Assembly (NCBI GenBank): GCA_946616535.1
Contig: CAMOJA010000025.1
Span: 1 to 16,618, forward strand
Direction of reading: 5' to 3'
Length of the DNA stretch: 16,618 nucleotides
DNA from: an uncultured Bacteroidales bacterium
Lineage (GTDB): Bacteria > Bacteroidota > Bacteroidia > Bacteroidales > Paludibacteraceae
Positions 1-8,939 of the stretch are shown here, one piece after another. The number at the start of each line of letters is the position of its first letter. Position 1 is the stretch's first letter. The notes beneath the pieces are model-generated. The model was given only the letters and a program-made list of their open reading frames with translations, was not told the DNA's origin and did no database searches. Made by a program: the position numbers and the translations under genes.

Positions 1-1
1 G

Positions 2-241
2 CCCGGACAGGGCTTCGACATTGAGGAAGGCTCCTGGGAGATTCTGCCGATCTTCCAATTCCTGGAATCCAAAGGAAACATTCCTCACCGCGAGATGTTC
101 AATATCTTCAACATGGGCATAGGAATGGTGCTTGCTGTTTCGGAGGAAGATGCGACGAAAGTAAGACGAATCCTAGACCATACAGGGGAGGTTACTTATG
201 TATTAGGGCACGTCCGCGCAGGAGAAAATATCATTCGATAA
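2..241 (+). CDS. purM: Phosphoribosylformylglycinamidine cyclo-ligase (AIR synthetase), C-terminal fragment
   Basis: The window opens inside this gene. The frame starting at base 2 stays open for 79 codons and stops at TAA 239-241. The translation contains the C-terminal AIR synthetase pattern: an IPHREMFNIFNMGIGMVLAV stretch followed by a short acidic segment and a terminal beta-rich tail (VTYVLGHVRAG). PurM closes the imidazole ring of FGAM to AIR, using ATP, in the cytoplasm (fifth step of de novo purine synthesis). The N-terminal ATP-binding part lies left of the window; full-length family members are about 340-390 residues. The next gene, purH, begins 17 bases downstream on the same strand, so purM is probably part of the same transcript. 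Identification rests on the C-terminal motif and on the context. Confidence 0.9.
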   Translation, partial: PGQGFDIEEGSWEILPIFQFLESKGNIPHREMFNIFNMGIGMVLAVSEEDATKVRRILDHTGEVTYVLGHVRAGENIIR

Positions 242-258
242 ATCAATACAAACGATAT

Positions 259-1821
259 ATGGCACAGAAAAGAGCATTGGTAAGCGTAAGCGATAAGACC
301 GGTTTGGTGGAGTTCGTCAAGGGCCTGCAGGCGGCAGGATGGCAGATCATCGCTACCGGCGGTACGCAAAAACTGCTGGAAGAGAGCAGCGTGAAGACCA
401 TCGGCATCAGCGAAGTGACGGGTTTTCCGGAGATCTGCGACGGCCGCGTCAAGACCCTGCATCCGAAGGTGCATGGAGCCCTTCTGGCGCGTCGTGACGA
501 ACCTTCTCACATGGCGGCTTTGGCTGAGAACGGCATTGAGTTGATCGACCTTGTGTGCGTCAATCTCTATCCTTTCCGTCAGACGATTGCCAAAGAGGGA
601 ACGACCATGGCGGAGGCTATCGAGAAGATCGATATCGGCGGTCCGTCGATGTTGCGCTCTGCGGCGAAGAACTGGAATGACGTGACGGTCGTTTGCGATC
701 CGAGCGATTATAACCGCATCCTGAGTGAGATTCAGGCGGAAGGCAACACGAAGAAAGAGACGAGGCTCGAGCTGAGCGCCAAGGCTTATACGCACACCGC
801 CGAATACGACATGTGTATCGCGACGTATATGCGCAAAGCTGCAGGTCTCAACGAGAAACTGTTCCTCGAATACGACCTCAAACAAGGTCTGCGCTATGGT
901 GAGAACCCGCATCAGGATGCGAAATTCTATGCCTCGATGGAGAGTGTGCCGTATTCATTGGCTTCTGCAAAACAGTTGCACGGAAAGGAACTGTCGTACA
1001 ATAACATCCAAGATGCCAATGCGGCGCTCAATATCGTTCGCGAGTTTGGCGACACGCCTTTCTGCGTCGGTCTCAAGCACATGAATCCTTGTGGCGCGGC
1101 CATCGGAAAGGATGGAGTAGAGGCTTGGAAAAAGGCTTACGAAGCAGATACCGTTTCTATCTTCGGCGGCATTGTGGCGACCAACTGCGAGGTAAATAAA
1201 GAGATGGCGGAATTGATGAAACCGATTTTCTTGGAGATCATCATGGCGCCTTCTTTCTCCGCCGAAGCGTTAGAAGTATTGACGACGAAGAAGAACCTGC
1301 GTCTTCTGGAAGTGGATATGTCTCCGTTGGCAACGAAACAGATGCAGTATGTGTCGGTGAACGGCGGTCTGCTGGCACAACACCAGGATACAGAGACTTT
1401 GCTCCTGAAAGCCGATATGTGCGTTACGGAGGCTAAACCGACAGAGGAACAGATGATTGATCTGCAGTTCGCTTGGCGGATTGTGAAACACGTGAAATCC
1501 AATGCGATTGTGGTGGCTAAAGACGGTCGCACGTACGGTGTCGGAGCCGGACAGATGAATCGTGTCGGTTCGGCGGAGATCGCGTTGAAACAAGCTCAAG
1601 CGTCTCTGGCGGCAGAAGGAAAAGATATCCATACAGCGCATCTGGTGATGGCATCGGATGGTTTCTTCCCCTTTGGCGACAGCGTAGAGAGCGCCGCGGA
1701 ATATGGCATCGCCGCTATCGTTCAGCCGGGCGGAAGTGTTCGTGACAGCGAGAGTATCGAGGCTGCGAACCAACACCGGATACCGATGCTCTTCACGGGT
1801 ATGCGGCATTTTAAACACTAA
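259..1821 (+). CDS. purH: Bifunctional AICAR formyltransferase / IMP cyclohydrolase
   Basis: 520 residues, close to the usual 505-530. PurH carries out the last two steps to IMP: it formylates AICAR with 10-formyl-THF, then closes the ring. The N-terminal MGS-like cyclohydrolase domain (about 1-150) shows VSVSDKTGL, an ATGGT loop, GRVKTLHPKVHGALLARR and KIDIGGPSMLRSAAKN. The formyltransferase domain (about 200-520) has LRYGENPHQ, ELSYNNIQDANAAL, KHMNPCG with the catalytic Lys273-His274 pair, SIFGGIVATN and a C-terminal PGGSVRDSE block. The ATG at 259 was chosen because the recognised N-terminal motif begins a few residues after it. Its folate cofactor is presumably made by FolD, encoded two genes downstream. 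The 41-base gap to purD carries short repeats but no recognisable promoter. Confidence 0.97.
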   Translation: MAQKRALVSVSDKTGLVEFVKGLQAAGWQIIATGGTQKLLEESSVKTIGISEVTGFPEICDGRVKTLHPKVHGALLARRDEPSHMAALAENGIELIDLVCVNLYPFRQTIAKEGTTMAEAIEKIDIGGPSMLRSAAKNWNDVTVVCDPSDYNRILSEIQAEGNTKKETRLELSAKAYTHTAEYDMCIATYMRKAAGLNEKLFLEYDLKQGLRYGENPHQDAKFYASMESVPYSLASAKQLHGKELSYNNIQDANAALNIVREFGDTPFCVGLKHMNPCGAAIGKDGVEAWKKAYEADTVSIFGGIVATNCEVNKEMAELMKPIFLEIIMAPSFSAEALEVLTTKKNLRLLEVDMSPLATKQMQYVSVNGGLLAQHQDTETLLLKADMCVTEAKPTEEQMIDLQFAWRIVKHVKSNAIVVAKDGRTYGVGAGQMNRVGSAEIALKQAQASLAAEGKDIHTAHLVMASDGFFPFGDSVESAAEYGIAAIVQPGGSVRDSESIEAANQHRIPMLFTGMRHFKH

Positions 1822-1831
1822 TAAAAAAAAC

Positions 1832-1859
1832 ACTCGTCACTAATCCAATATACTCGTCA
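1832..1859 (+). repeat. Short direct repeat ACTCGTCA in the purH-purD gap
   Basis: The 8-base word ACTCGTCA occurs at 1832-1839 and again at 1852-1859. Between them is a related word, ACTAATC, at 1839-1845, so the first part reads as two 7-base units in register (ACTCGTC, ACTAATC). The second copy ends three bases before the purD ATG. No hairpin or promoter motif was found here. This resembles the short, word-like intergenic repeats seen in other gaps of this window; function is unknown. Confidence 0.5.
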
Positions 1860-1862
1860 GGC

Positions 1863-3113
1863 ATGAAAAAAGTTCTCGTCATAGGATCCGGTGGTCGTGA
1901 GCACGCCATCGTGTATCAGTTGAGCCGCAGTAAACAAGTCGGTCCGATCTTCTGTGCGCCGGGAAATGCCGGTATTGCGCAGTTGGCTGAGTGTGTGGCT
2001 ATCAAAGATACGGAGGTGGAGGCATTGTTGGCTTTTGCCAAAGAGCAAGGTATCGATCTCTGTGTCGTGGGACCCGAAGCCGCTTTGAATGCCGGTGTGG
2101 CAGATGTTTTCCGTGAGGCGGGTATTCCTGTTTTCGGCCATTCGAAAGCGGCAACGCAGATTGAAGCCAGCAAGGAGTTTGCGAAAGAGCTGATGGCGAA
2201 ATATAACGTGCCGACTGCGGCTTACCGCTCTTTTGCCAACTACGAGGAGGCGATGGTGTATGTTCGCGAGCGGAACACGTATCCCGCTGTACTGAAGTAC
2301 GACGGCCTTGCCGCCGGAAAAGGAGTGGTGATTGCGCAAAACGAGAAAGAAGCGGATGAGACCTTACGCGATATGTTGGTTGGAGAGGCATTTGGCAAGG
2401 GCAAAGTGGTGATTGAGGATTTCCTGCAAGGCCCGGAATTCTCGTTCATGGCCTTTGTGCATCACCATCGCGTCTATCCTATGCCGCTGAGCCAGGATCA
2501 CAAACGGGTTTTTGATGGCGATAAGGGACCGAATACCGGTGGAATGGGTGCTTATACGCCGCTACCGTTTATCTCTGCAGAAGAGGAGAAATGGGCACAA
2601 GAGCATATTCTGCAAGTGGTGGCTGACGCGATGGTAGCAGAAGGCAAACCGCTTACCGGCGTGCTTTACGGCGGATTGATGAAGACGAAGGACGGCATCA
2701 AGGTCATTGAGTTCAATGCCCGTTTCGGCGATCCGGAGACGGAAGTCGTTCTGCCGCTGATGGAGAGTGACGCCTATACGGTCTTTCATGCCATCGCCAC
2801 CGGCGAAGCGTTGGAAGCGATCGCTTGGCGAAAACAGGCTACGGTAGGTGTCGTGATGGCTTCCTGCGGCTATCCGGGTGCCTATACCAAAGGCGCAGAG
2901 ATCAACGGGGTAGAGGATTTTGACGGCTTGGTGCTTCATATGGGAACCAAACGTCAGGAGGATAAACTGCTGACCAACGGCGGACGCGTACTGATGTGTA
3001 TCGCGTATGGCGAGGACGTCCGGCACGCGCAGCAAAAAGTGTATCAAGAGATCGAAAAGATTCATTGTACGAATTTATTTTATAGAAAAGACATAGCTCA
3101 TTGGGCATTATGA
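1863..3113 (+). CDS. purD: Phosphoribosylamine-glycine ligase (GAR synthetase)
   Basis: 416 residues; family members are usually 415-430. PurD joins glycine to phosphoribosylamine with ATP, the second step of purine synthesis, and must capture the unstable product of the PurF reaction. The N-terminal domain opens with [13 protein letters not shown] and has CAPGNAG and VVGPEAAL. The ATP-grasp part follows, with [16 protein letters not shown] at about 140-155, the PLSQDHKR and [12 protein letters not shown] blocks, and the metal-binding NARFGDPE motif at residues 285-292. The C-terminal domain is complete. The ATG at 1863 places the GSGGREHA motif at its normal distance from the start. The stop codon TGA (3111-3113) overlaps the folD start as ATGA, which suggests translational coupling. 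Confidence 0.97.
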   Translation: MKKVLVIGSGGREHAIVYQLSRSKQVGPIFCAPGNAGIAQLAECVAIKDTEVEALLAFAKEQGIDLCVVGPEAALNAGVADVFREAGIPVFGHSKAATQIEASKEFAKELMAKYNVPTAAYRSFANYEEAMVYVRERNTYPAVLKYDGLAAGKGVVIAQNEKEADETLRDMLVGEAFGKGKVVIEDFLQGPEFSFMAFVHHHRVYPMPLSQDHKRVFDGDKGPNTGGMGAYTPLPFISAEEEKWAQEHILQVVADAMVAEGKPLTGVLYGGLMKTKDGIKVIEFNARFGDPETEVVLPLMESDAYTVFHAIATGEALEAIAWRKQATVGVVMASCGYPGAYTKGAEINGVEDFDGLVLHMGTKRQEDKLLTNGGRVLMCIAYGEDVRHAQQKVYQEIEKIHCTNLFYRKDIAHWAL

Positions 3114-3961
3114 TAATTGACGGAAAACAAATAGCGCAACATCTCAAAGAAGAGATACGCGAGCAAGTGCAACAACTTGCTGCTAAAAACGGGCGCAAAC
3201 CCCGTTTGGATGTGATAATTGTGGGGGAGAATCCTGCCAGCAAGACGTATGTGCGGAGTAAGATCAATGCGACTGAGTTTTGCGGCATGGACGGAGAACT
3301 AATCGCTCTTCCGGAGACGACGAGCCAGGAGGAACTGCTTCGAATCATTCGGGATTTGAATGAAAACGAGGCCGTGGATGGCATCCTCGTGCAACTGCCG
3401 TTACCCAAGCATATTGACGAGCAGGAGGTGATTCATGCCATCGCGCCGGAGAAAGATGTGGACGGATTCCACCCGGAGAACGTAGCCAGGCTATGGCTCA
3501 ATCAGCCGGCGATTGTACCTTGTACACCGATGGGAATTCTGGAGTTGTTGAAACAAACCCACACGCCTTTAGCAGGTCGTCACGCTGTGGTGGTAGGACG
3601 CAGTAATATCGTCGGCAAACCGATAGCGAAACTCCTTTTGGATGAAAACTGCACGGTTACCATCGCGCATAGCCGCACGTCGGACCTGGCGCAAATATGC
3701 CGCGAAGCGGATATTTTAGTGGTTGCAGTCGGTCGTTCGCATTTGATTACGGGCGAAATGATTAAGCCGGGTGCCACGGTTATTGACGTGGGAATCAACC
3801 GCACGGAAGACGGAAAACTGGTGGGCGATGTAGATTTCGAATCCGCATCAAAAGTTGCCGGTGCCATCACTCCTGTCCCGGGAGGTGTCGGACCGATGAC
3901 CATCGCCATGCTGATGCGCAACACATACCAGTGTTACGTATGCAGAATATCCAACGAATAA
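3110..3961 (+). CDS. folD: Bifunctional methylene-THF dehydrogenase / methenyl-THF cyclohydrolase
   Basis: 283 residues from the ATG at 3110, which forms a 4-base ATGA overlap with the purD stop. A TTG three codons upstream (3101) is in frame, but the ATG gives the normal MIIDGKQIA opening and the typical coupling overlap, so it is preferred. FolD interconverts 5,10-methylene-THF and 10-formyl-THF; the latter is the formyl donor for PurH. Visible motifs are YVRSK with Tyr47 and catalytic Lys51, [20 protein letters not shown] with Asp118, [11 protein letters not shown], the Rossmann-type GRSNIVGKP loop, and the C-terminal [10 protein letters not shown]. These match E. coli FolD Tyr50, Lys54 and Asp121 with a constant offset of three. 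Its place between purine genes points to dedicated one-carbon supply. Confidence 0.96.
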   Translation: MIIDGKQIAQHLKEEIREQVQQLAAKNGRKPRLDVIIVGENPASKTYVRSKINATEFCGMDGELIALPETTSQEELLRIIRDLNENEAVDGILVQLPLPKHIDEQEVIHAIAPEKDVDGFHPENVARLWLNQPAIVPCTPMGILELLKQTHTPLAGRHAVVVGRSNIVGKPIAKLLLDENCTVTIAHSRTSDLAQICREADILVVAVGRSHLITGEMIKPGATVIDVGINRTEDGKLVGDVDFESASKVAGAITPVPGGVGPMTIAMLMRNTYQCYVCRISNE

Positions 3962-3994
3962 CCAAGTTATAACCAACGAATCACTAACGATTCG
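3951..3994 (+). repeat. Direct repeat CCAACGAAT and small inverted repeat after folD
   Basis: The word CCAACGAAT occurs at 3951-3959 (the end of folD) and again at 3973-3981. The second copy overlaps a perfect 6-base inverted repeat, CGAATC (3977-3982) and GATTCG (3989-3994), with a 6-base loop. No U-run follows, so it is not a convincing terminator. It sits in the largest gap of the cluster (3962-4060). Confidence 0.4.
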
Positions 3995-4060
3995 GCGCAA
4001 AAAGAAGTATAAATGAAGTTTAAAAGATATTTAAAGTAATCAATTAAAACTCATAATACA
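3962..4060 (+). other. Largest internal gap of the cluster, AT-rich leader before purT
   Basis: This 99-base gap is the only sizeable break within the gene row. The left half holds the repeat words described separately; the right half (from about 4000) is AT-rich and purine-rich. I looked for the Bacteroidota pattern TTTG, about 19-20 bases, TAnnTTTG and did not find it, and there is no clear Shine-Dalgarno sequence before the ATG at 4061. It could be a leader or a processing site, or hold a divergent promoter that I cannot recognise. Confidence 0.4.
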
Positions 4061-5242
4061 ATGAAAATCGGAACTCCTCTGACAAAAATCGCCACGCGTG
4101 CGCTGCTTCTCGGAAGCGGTGAGTTAGGAAAAGAAGTCACTTTGGAACTGCAAAGGTTCGGAGTGGAAGTGATCGCTTGTGATCGTTACGCGAATGCGCC
4201 TGCGATGCAGGTTGCGCATCGGTCGTATGTTTTTAACATGCTCGACGGCGCGCGTCTGCGTGAGATTGTTGAGAGTGAGAAGCCGTCTCTGATTATTCCG
4301 GAGGTGGAGGCGATTGCCACGCCGACGCTTCTGGAGTTGGAGAAAGAAGGCTATCATGTTATCCCGACCGCCAAGGCTGCATTCCTGACGATGAACCGTG
4401 AGGCGATTCGCCGTCTGGCGGCAGAGGAATTGAAGTTACCCACGGCTCCTTACAAGTTCGCCGACAATCACGACGAGTTCATCGCTGCAGTCAAAGAGAT
4501 CGGCATCCCTTGTGTGGTAAAGCCTATTATGTCTTCCTCGGGCCATGGCCAATCGACCATCCATAATGAAGGCGAGATCGAGTCCGCGTGGGCTACTTCG
4601 CAAGAAGGCGGTCGTGCCGGAGCCGGTCGTGTAATCGTAGAGGGTTTCATTCATTTTGATTATGAGATCACTCTTCTGACCGTGCGTCACATCGGCGGAA
4701 CGACTTTCCTGAATCCGATCGGTCATCATCAGGTGGACGGCGATTACCGCGAGTCCTGGCAGCCGCAAGCGATGAGTGAACAAGCGCTCAAGGACGCGCA
4801 ACGGATAGCGAAGATGGTAACAGACGCGCTCGGCGGATTCGGTATCTTCGGCGTGGAGATGTTTGTCCGCGGGAATGAGGTTATTTTCTCGGAAGTGAGC
4901 CCGCGTCCGCATGACACGGGAATGGTGACGATGATCAGTCAGGATCTGAGCGAGTTTGCGCTTCATGCCCGTGCGGTATTGGGTCTGCCGATTCCTGAGA
5001 TCCGTTTCTTCGGTCCGTCTGCCAGCAAGGCGATTGTGATTGAAGGCGATGGCAAAGAGGTGCTCTTTGAGGGTCTCGACAAAGCGCTCGCCATCCCCGG
5101 CGTACAGCTGCGTATCTTCGGCAAACCGGAAGTTCACGGACACCGCCGCTATGGCGTTGTGCTCGCGACCGATGAGAACGTGGAAAAAGCGCTTGCCAAA
5201 GTAGAGGAAGCATACAAATGTATTTCGTACAACGTGAAATAA
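4061..5242 (+). CDS. purT: Formate-dependent GAR transformylase (phosphoribosylglycinamide formyltransferase 2)
   Basis: 393 residues, almost identical in length to E. coli PurT (392). PurT makes FGAR from GAR, ATP and free formate through a formyl-phosphate intermediate, so it replaces the folate-dependent PurN step. The N-terminal domain shows [35 protein letters not shown] and [10 protein letters not shown]. The ATP-grasp domain has [33 protein letters not shown] (Ser158-Ser165), [25 protein letters not shown] and [13 protein letters not shown]. His162 in the glycine-rich loop stands where I recall Lys in E. coli (SSSGKGQ). The C-terminal part ends in [17 protein letters not shown]. No purN is present in the window. 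purB follows after a single base. The nearby FNT channel may supply formate. Confidence 0.97.
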   Translation: MKIGTPLTKIATRALLLGSGELGKEVTLELQRFGVEVIACDRYANAPAMQVAHRSYVFNMLDGARLREIVESEKPSLIIPEVEAIATPTLLELEKEGYHVIPTAKAAFLTMNREAIRRLAAEELKLPTAPYKFADNHDEFIAAVKEIGIPCVVKPIMSSSGHGQSTIHNEGEIESAWATSQEGGRAGAGRVIVEGFIHFDYEITLLTVRHIGGTTFLNPIGHHQVDGDYRESWQPQAMSEQALKDAQRIAKMVTDALGGFGIFGVEMFVRGNEVIFSEVSPRPHDTGMVTMISQDLSEFALHARAVLGLPIPEIRFFGPSASKAIVIEGDGKEVLFEGLDKALAIPGVQLRIFGKPEVHGHRRYGVVLATDENVEKALAKVEEAYKCISYNVK

Positions 5243-5243
5243 T

Positions 5244-6536
5244 ATGATAGATCGTTATTCCCGCGCAGGAATGCGCCAAATATGGACCGAGCGGAATAAG
5301 TTTCAATCCTATTTAGAGGTAGAACTCTTAGCCGCGGAAGCCTGGTCGGAGTTAGGGGTAGTGCCGAAAGAGGACATCGCCAAACTTCGTGAGAAGGCGA
5401 CTTTTGACGTGGACCGCATCCATGAGATTGAGGAGATCACGCGGCATGACGTGGTGGCTTTCACCCGCACGGTGAGCGAGTCCCTGGGCGAAGAGCGCAA
5501 GTGGATTCACTACGGCTTGACGTCCACCGACGTGGTAGATACCGCTAACGGCTACCTGCTAAAACAAGCCAACGCGATTCTCCGCGAGGATTTGCAGAAA
5601 TTCATGGCGGTGTTGCAAAAACGCGCCAACGAGTTTAAGTTCACGCCGGTCATCGGCCGCACGCACGGCATGCATGCAGACGTCACTTCGTTCGGTCTGA
5701 AATGGGCACTCTGGTACGCCACGATGCAACGCAACATCGAGCGATTCGAGATGGCGGCAAAAGGGGTAGAGGCCGGCAAACTGTCCGGCGCGGTAGGCAA
5801 CTACGCGAATATCCCGCCGTTCATCCAGAGCTATGTATGCGAGCATCTGGGCATCGAGTCCGCGAAGATTGCTACGCAGGTGTTGGGGCGTGACCGCCAC
5901 GCGTTCTATATCTCGACGCTGGCTGTCATTGCCGGTTCGTTAGAGCAGATCGCTCTGGAGATCCGAAACATGCAGCGGCAGGAGGTTCGTGAGGTGGAAG
6001 AGGCTTTCCGAAAAGGTCAGAAAGGCTCGTCGGCGATGCCGCACAAACGCAATCCCATCTCCTCAGAAAATATCTGCGGATGCGCCCGCGTGATGCGCGG
6101 ATACATGTGCACGGCGTCGGAGAATATCGCCCTTTGGCACGAACGCGACATCTCGCACTCTTCGACCGAGCGTATCGTGCTGCCGGACGCGACGATGCTG
6201 TTGGATTATATGTTAGACCGAATGATGGGAATCCTGGAGAACTTAGTGGTTTATCCGGAGAACATGCTTCATAATATCGGTCTGACGCATGGTGCCATTT
6301 TTGCGCAACGGGTGATGAATGCACTCATCGGAAAAGGGCTGGTTCGCGAGCAGGCTTACGACCTCGTGCAGCCCGTCGCGATGCGGACGCTGATGGAAGG
6401 CGGGCAGATGCAGGAGTGGCTCAAAAAGACACCCGAAGTAACGAAACTGCTGAGCGAGGCAGAGATTGACGGTTGCTTCACACTCGATTATTACATGAAA
6501 AATGTAGATTATATCTTTAACCAGTTAGGTTTATGA
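5244..6536 (+). CDS. purB: Adenylosuccinate lyase, short Bacillus/Thermotoga type
   Basis: 430 residues. PurB is a fumarase/aspartase-superfamily enzyme that removes fumarate twice: from SAICAR to give AICAR and from adenylosuccinate to give AMP. It opens MIDRYSRAGMRQIWTERNKF, shows TRHDVVAFTR with His68, HYGLTSTDVVDTA, GRTHGMHAD with His141, and the family signature GSSAMPHKRNP at 261-271 with catalytic Ser262/263. The His68 and His141 positions equal those I know for the Bacillus subtilis enzyme (431 residues). The length and opening differ from the E. coli-like form of about 450 residues (opening near SPIDGRY), which I believe is usual in Bacteroides. It starts one base after the purT stop and overlaps purA by ATGA (6533-6536), so it is firmly part of the transcript. 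Confidence 0.97.
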   Translation: MIDRYSRAGMRQIWTERNKFQSYLEVELLAAEAWSELGVVPKEDIAKLREKATFDVDRIHEIEEITRHDVVAFTRTVSESLGEERKWIHYGLTSTDVVDTANGYLLKQANAILREDLQKFMAVLQKRANEFKFTPVIGRTHGMHADVTSFGLKWALWYATMQRNIERFEMAAKGVEAGKLSGAVGNYANIPPFIQSYVCEHLGIESAKIATQVLGRDRHAFYISTLAVIAGSLEQIALEIRNMQRQEVREVEEAFRKGQKGSSAMPHKRNPISSENICGCARVMRGYMCTASENIALWHERDISHSSTERIVLPDATMLLDYMLDRMMGILENLVVYPENMLHNIGLTHGAIFAQRVMNALIGKGLVREQAYDLVQPVAMRTLMEGGQMQEWLKKTPEVTKLLSEAEIDGCFTLDYYMKNVDYIFNQLGL

Positions 6537-7861
6537 AAAACGAAGTTAATCGTGCCCTTGTGGCTAAGAAAAAAGCGGATATACTTTTAGGACTTCAATG
6601 GGGCGACGAGGGCAAAGGCAAGATGGTCGATGTCCTGACCCCGAAATATGACGTAGTGGCGCGTTTTCAGGGCGGTCCGAACGCCGGACACACTCTGGAA
6701 TTCAACGGCCAGAAATATGTGCTTCGGAGCATTCCGTCCGGTATCTTCCAAGGCGGTAAGACCAACCTCATCGGTAACGGCGTAGTGCTGGATCCGGTGC
6801 TCTTCCGCAAGGAGGTGGAGGAACTCTCGGCATCGGGTCACAACGTGCAGGAACACCTGCTCATTTCCAAGAAAGCGCATCTGATTCTGCCGACGCACCG
6901 CCTTCTGGATCAAGCCAACGAAGCGGCAAAAGGCAAGGCGAAGATCGGTACGACCGGCAAGGGCATCGGTCCGACGTACACCGACAAGATCAGCCGGAAC
7001 GGTCTGCGCGTAGGCGATATTTTGGAGGGTTTTGAGGCGAAGTACCGGCAGGCACGTGACCGTCATATCGAGATGATCAACGGTCTCAATGCTTCGGCGG
7101 TAGCCAAAGGCGGAACGGCTGTCTCGATGGAGGGTCTGGAAGCCTTGGAGAAAGAATGGATGGAGGCGATTGAGTTCCTCCGCAGGTTCCAACTCGTTGA
7201 CAGTGAGCACTTTGTGAACAAAGCACTGAATGCGGACAAGTCCATCCTTTGCGAGGGCGCACAAGGTTCGCTGCTGGATATCGATTTCGGTTCGTATCCG
7301 TTTGTGACCTCGAGCAATACCGTTTGTGCGGGGGCTTGCACGGGTTTGGGAATCGCTCCGAGCAAAGTGGGAGAGGTGTATGGTATCTTCAAGGCGTATT
7401 GCACCCGTGTCGGCGCAGGTCCGTTCCCCACGGAGCTGTTTGACGAGACGGGTGCGAAGATCCGCGCCATCGGTCATGAATACGGCGCGGTGACCGGCCG
7501 TGAGCGCCGCTGCGGATGGATCGACCTGGTAGCTCTGCGCTACACGATCATGCTCAACGGCGTGACCCAACTGCTGATGATGAAATCCGATGTGCTCGAC
7601 ACGTTCCCCGTCATCAAAGCCTGCACGGCATACCGTGTCAACGGGGTAGAGACGCGTGATTTCCCGTTCTCAATCGATGAGAATGTCGAGCCGGTCTATG
7701 AGGAGTTTCCCGGCTGGCAGACCGACCTCACGCATTGCACGAAAGAGGCGGAGCTGCCGGAAGCATTTATTAACTATGTCAATTTCTTGGAGCGCGAACT
7801 GCAAACGCCTATCCGGATCATTTCGGTAGGCCCCGATCGCGAAGCTACTATATGGAGATAA
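6533..7861 (+). CDS. purA: Adenylosuccinate synthetase
   Basis: 442 residues, slightly longer than the usual 420-435 owing to about 12 extra N-terminal residues. PurA uses GTP and aspartate to convert IMP to adenylosuccinate, the first AMP-specific step; PurB next door completes it. Visible are QWGDEGKGK with catalytic Asp25, GGPNAGHT with His53, GTTGKGIGPTYTDK, RNGLRVGD, CTRVGAGPFPTEL, the TGRERRCGWIDL block and a guanine-recognition KSDVLD. The ATG at 6533 forms a 4-base overlap with the purB stop. The next in-frame start would fall after the nucleotide-binding motif, so the extension is probably real. The gene overlaps carA by 10 bases. Its sequence style, including SIPSGIFQGGK, matches Bacteroidota PurA. 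Confidence 0.97.
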   Translation: MKNEVNRALVAKKKADILLGLQWGDEGKGKMVDVLTPKYDVVARFQGGPNAGHTLEFNGQKYVLRSIPSGIFQGGKTNLIGNGVVLDPVLFRKEVEELSASGHNVQEHLLISKKAHLILPTHRLLDQANEAAKGKAKIGTTGKGIGPTYTDKISRNGLRVGDILEGFEAKYRQARDRHIEMINGLNASAVAKGGTAVSMEGLEALEKEWMEAIEFLRRFQLVDSEHFVNKALNADKSILCEGAQGSLLDIDFGSYPFVTSSNTVCAGACTGLGIAPSKVGEVYGIFKAYCTRVGAGPFPTELFDETGAKIRAIGHEYGAVTGRERRCGWIDLVALRYTIMLNGVTQLLMMKSDVLDTFPVIKACTAYRVNGVETRDFPFSIDENVEPVYEEFPGWQTDLTHCTKEAELPEAFINYVNFLERELQTPIRIISVGPDREATIWR

Positions 7862-8931
7862 AAAAAGCAATATTGAGACTTAGCAACGGCGTGACGTTCG
7901 AGGGCTACAGCTTCGGCGCCGATGTGCCGGTGAGCGGTGAAGTGGTCTTCAATACCGCGATGATGGGTTATCCGGAGTCCCTGACCGACCCCAGTTATGC
8001 GGGCCAATTGATGACGCTGACTTATCCGCTGGTAGGCAACTACGGCGTGCCGGAGTTTTCCTTTGAACCGAACGGTCTGGCGACCTATATGGAGTCCGAC
8101 AGGATTTATGCACGGGCGATCATCTGCAGCGAGTACAGCGGCGAGTTCAGCCACTGGAACGGCAAAGAGACCCTATCCGAATGGCTCATCCGCGAGGGTG
8201 TACCCGGTATCACCGGGATCGATACCCGGGCGCTGACGATGCTGTTGCGCGAGAACGGCGTGATGCTCGGTTCGATCGAGATAGAGGGCTGCGCGCCCGC
8301 TCCCGAAGCGCAGTACGAGGATATCAATTTTGTGGATCAGGTGTCTTGCAAAGAGGTCATCCGCTATAACGAAGGCGAGGACCGAAAGAAAGTGATTCTC
8401 GTGGATTGCGGCGTGAAGCACAATATCATCCGTTGCCTCATCCGCCGTGGCGTAGAGGTCATCCGCGTGCCTTGGAACTACGATTTCAACACGCTGGAGT
8501 CGGACGGTCTGTTCCTTTCGAACGGCCCCGGCAACCCCGACACCTGTCAGGCGCTGGCGGATCATATACGCACGTATATGAAGACCCATAAACCTATCGC
8601 GGGTATCTGCATGGGCAATCAGATGTTGGGCAAGGCTGCCGGAGCGACCATTTACAAACTCCCGTACGGCCACCGTTCCCACAACCAGCCGGTGCGTATG
8701 GTGGGGACCGACCGGTGCTTCATCACCTCGCAGAACCACGGCTATGCGGTGGATACAAAGACGCTGCCGGAAGGCTGGGAACCGCTTTTCGTGAACATGA
8801 ACGATGGCTCGAACGAGGGCATCAAGCATGTTAGCGAGCCTTGGTTCTCCGCGCAGTTCCACCCCGAAGCATGCTCCGGACCGGTGGATACCGAGTTCCT
8901 TTTCGATGACTTTATTCAACTCCTCAAATAG
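7852..8931 (+). CDS. carA: Carbamoyl phosphate synthase, small (glutaminase) subunit
   Basis: 359 residues; the family is 355-385. CarA hydrolyses glutamine and channels ammonia to CarB for carbamoyl phosphate, the precursor of pyrimidines and arginine. The N-terminal domain has NGVTFEGYSFG, GEVVFNTAMMGYPESLTDPSY and TGIDTRALT. The class I amidotransferase domain has SNGPGNPD, GICMGNQ with nucleophile Cys253, GHRSHNQPV, TSQNHGYAVD and FHPEACSGP with His337 and Glu339 completing the triad. GICMGNQ has Asn where many bacteria have His (GICLGHQ); I recall the same Asn form in other Bacteroidota. The ATG at 7852 lies inside the purA reading frame, overlapping its last 10 bases. carB starts 8 bases after the stop. 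Confidence 0.97.
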   Translation: MEIKKAILRLSNGVTFEGYSFGADVPVSGEVVFNTAMMGYPESLTDPSYAGQLMTLTYPLVGNYGVPEFSFEPNGLATYMESDRIYARAIICSEYSGEFSHWNGKETLSEWLIREGVPGITGIDTRALTMLLRENGVMLGSIEIEGCAPAPEAQYEDINFVDQVSCKEVIRYNEGEDRKKVILVDCGVKHNIIRCLIRRGVEVIRVPWNYDFNTLESDGLFLSNGPGNPDTCQALADHIRTYMKTHKPIAGICMGNQMLGKAAGATIYKLPYGHRSHNQPVRMVGTDRCFITSQNHGYAVDTKTLPEGWEPLFVNMNDGSNEGIKHVSEPWFSAQFHPEACSGPVDTEFLFDDFIQLLK

Positions 8932-8939
8932 GTTACTAC

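Noticed and set aside
3101..3109. TTG start giving folD three extra residues
   Set aside because: The ATG at 3110 gives the normal FolD N-terminus and an ATGA overlap with the purD stop; the TTG extension has no support.
3977..3994. Inverted repeat after folD as a terminator
   Set aside because: The stem is only 6 bases and no T-run follows; purT continues on the same strand without a recognisable new promoter.
6587..7570. Open frame of 327 codons on the minus strand opposite purA
   Set aside because: Fully contained in purA, no family motif, composition typical of an antisense shadow.
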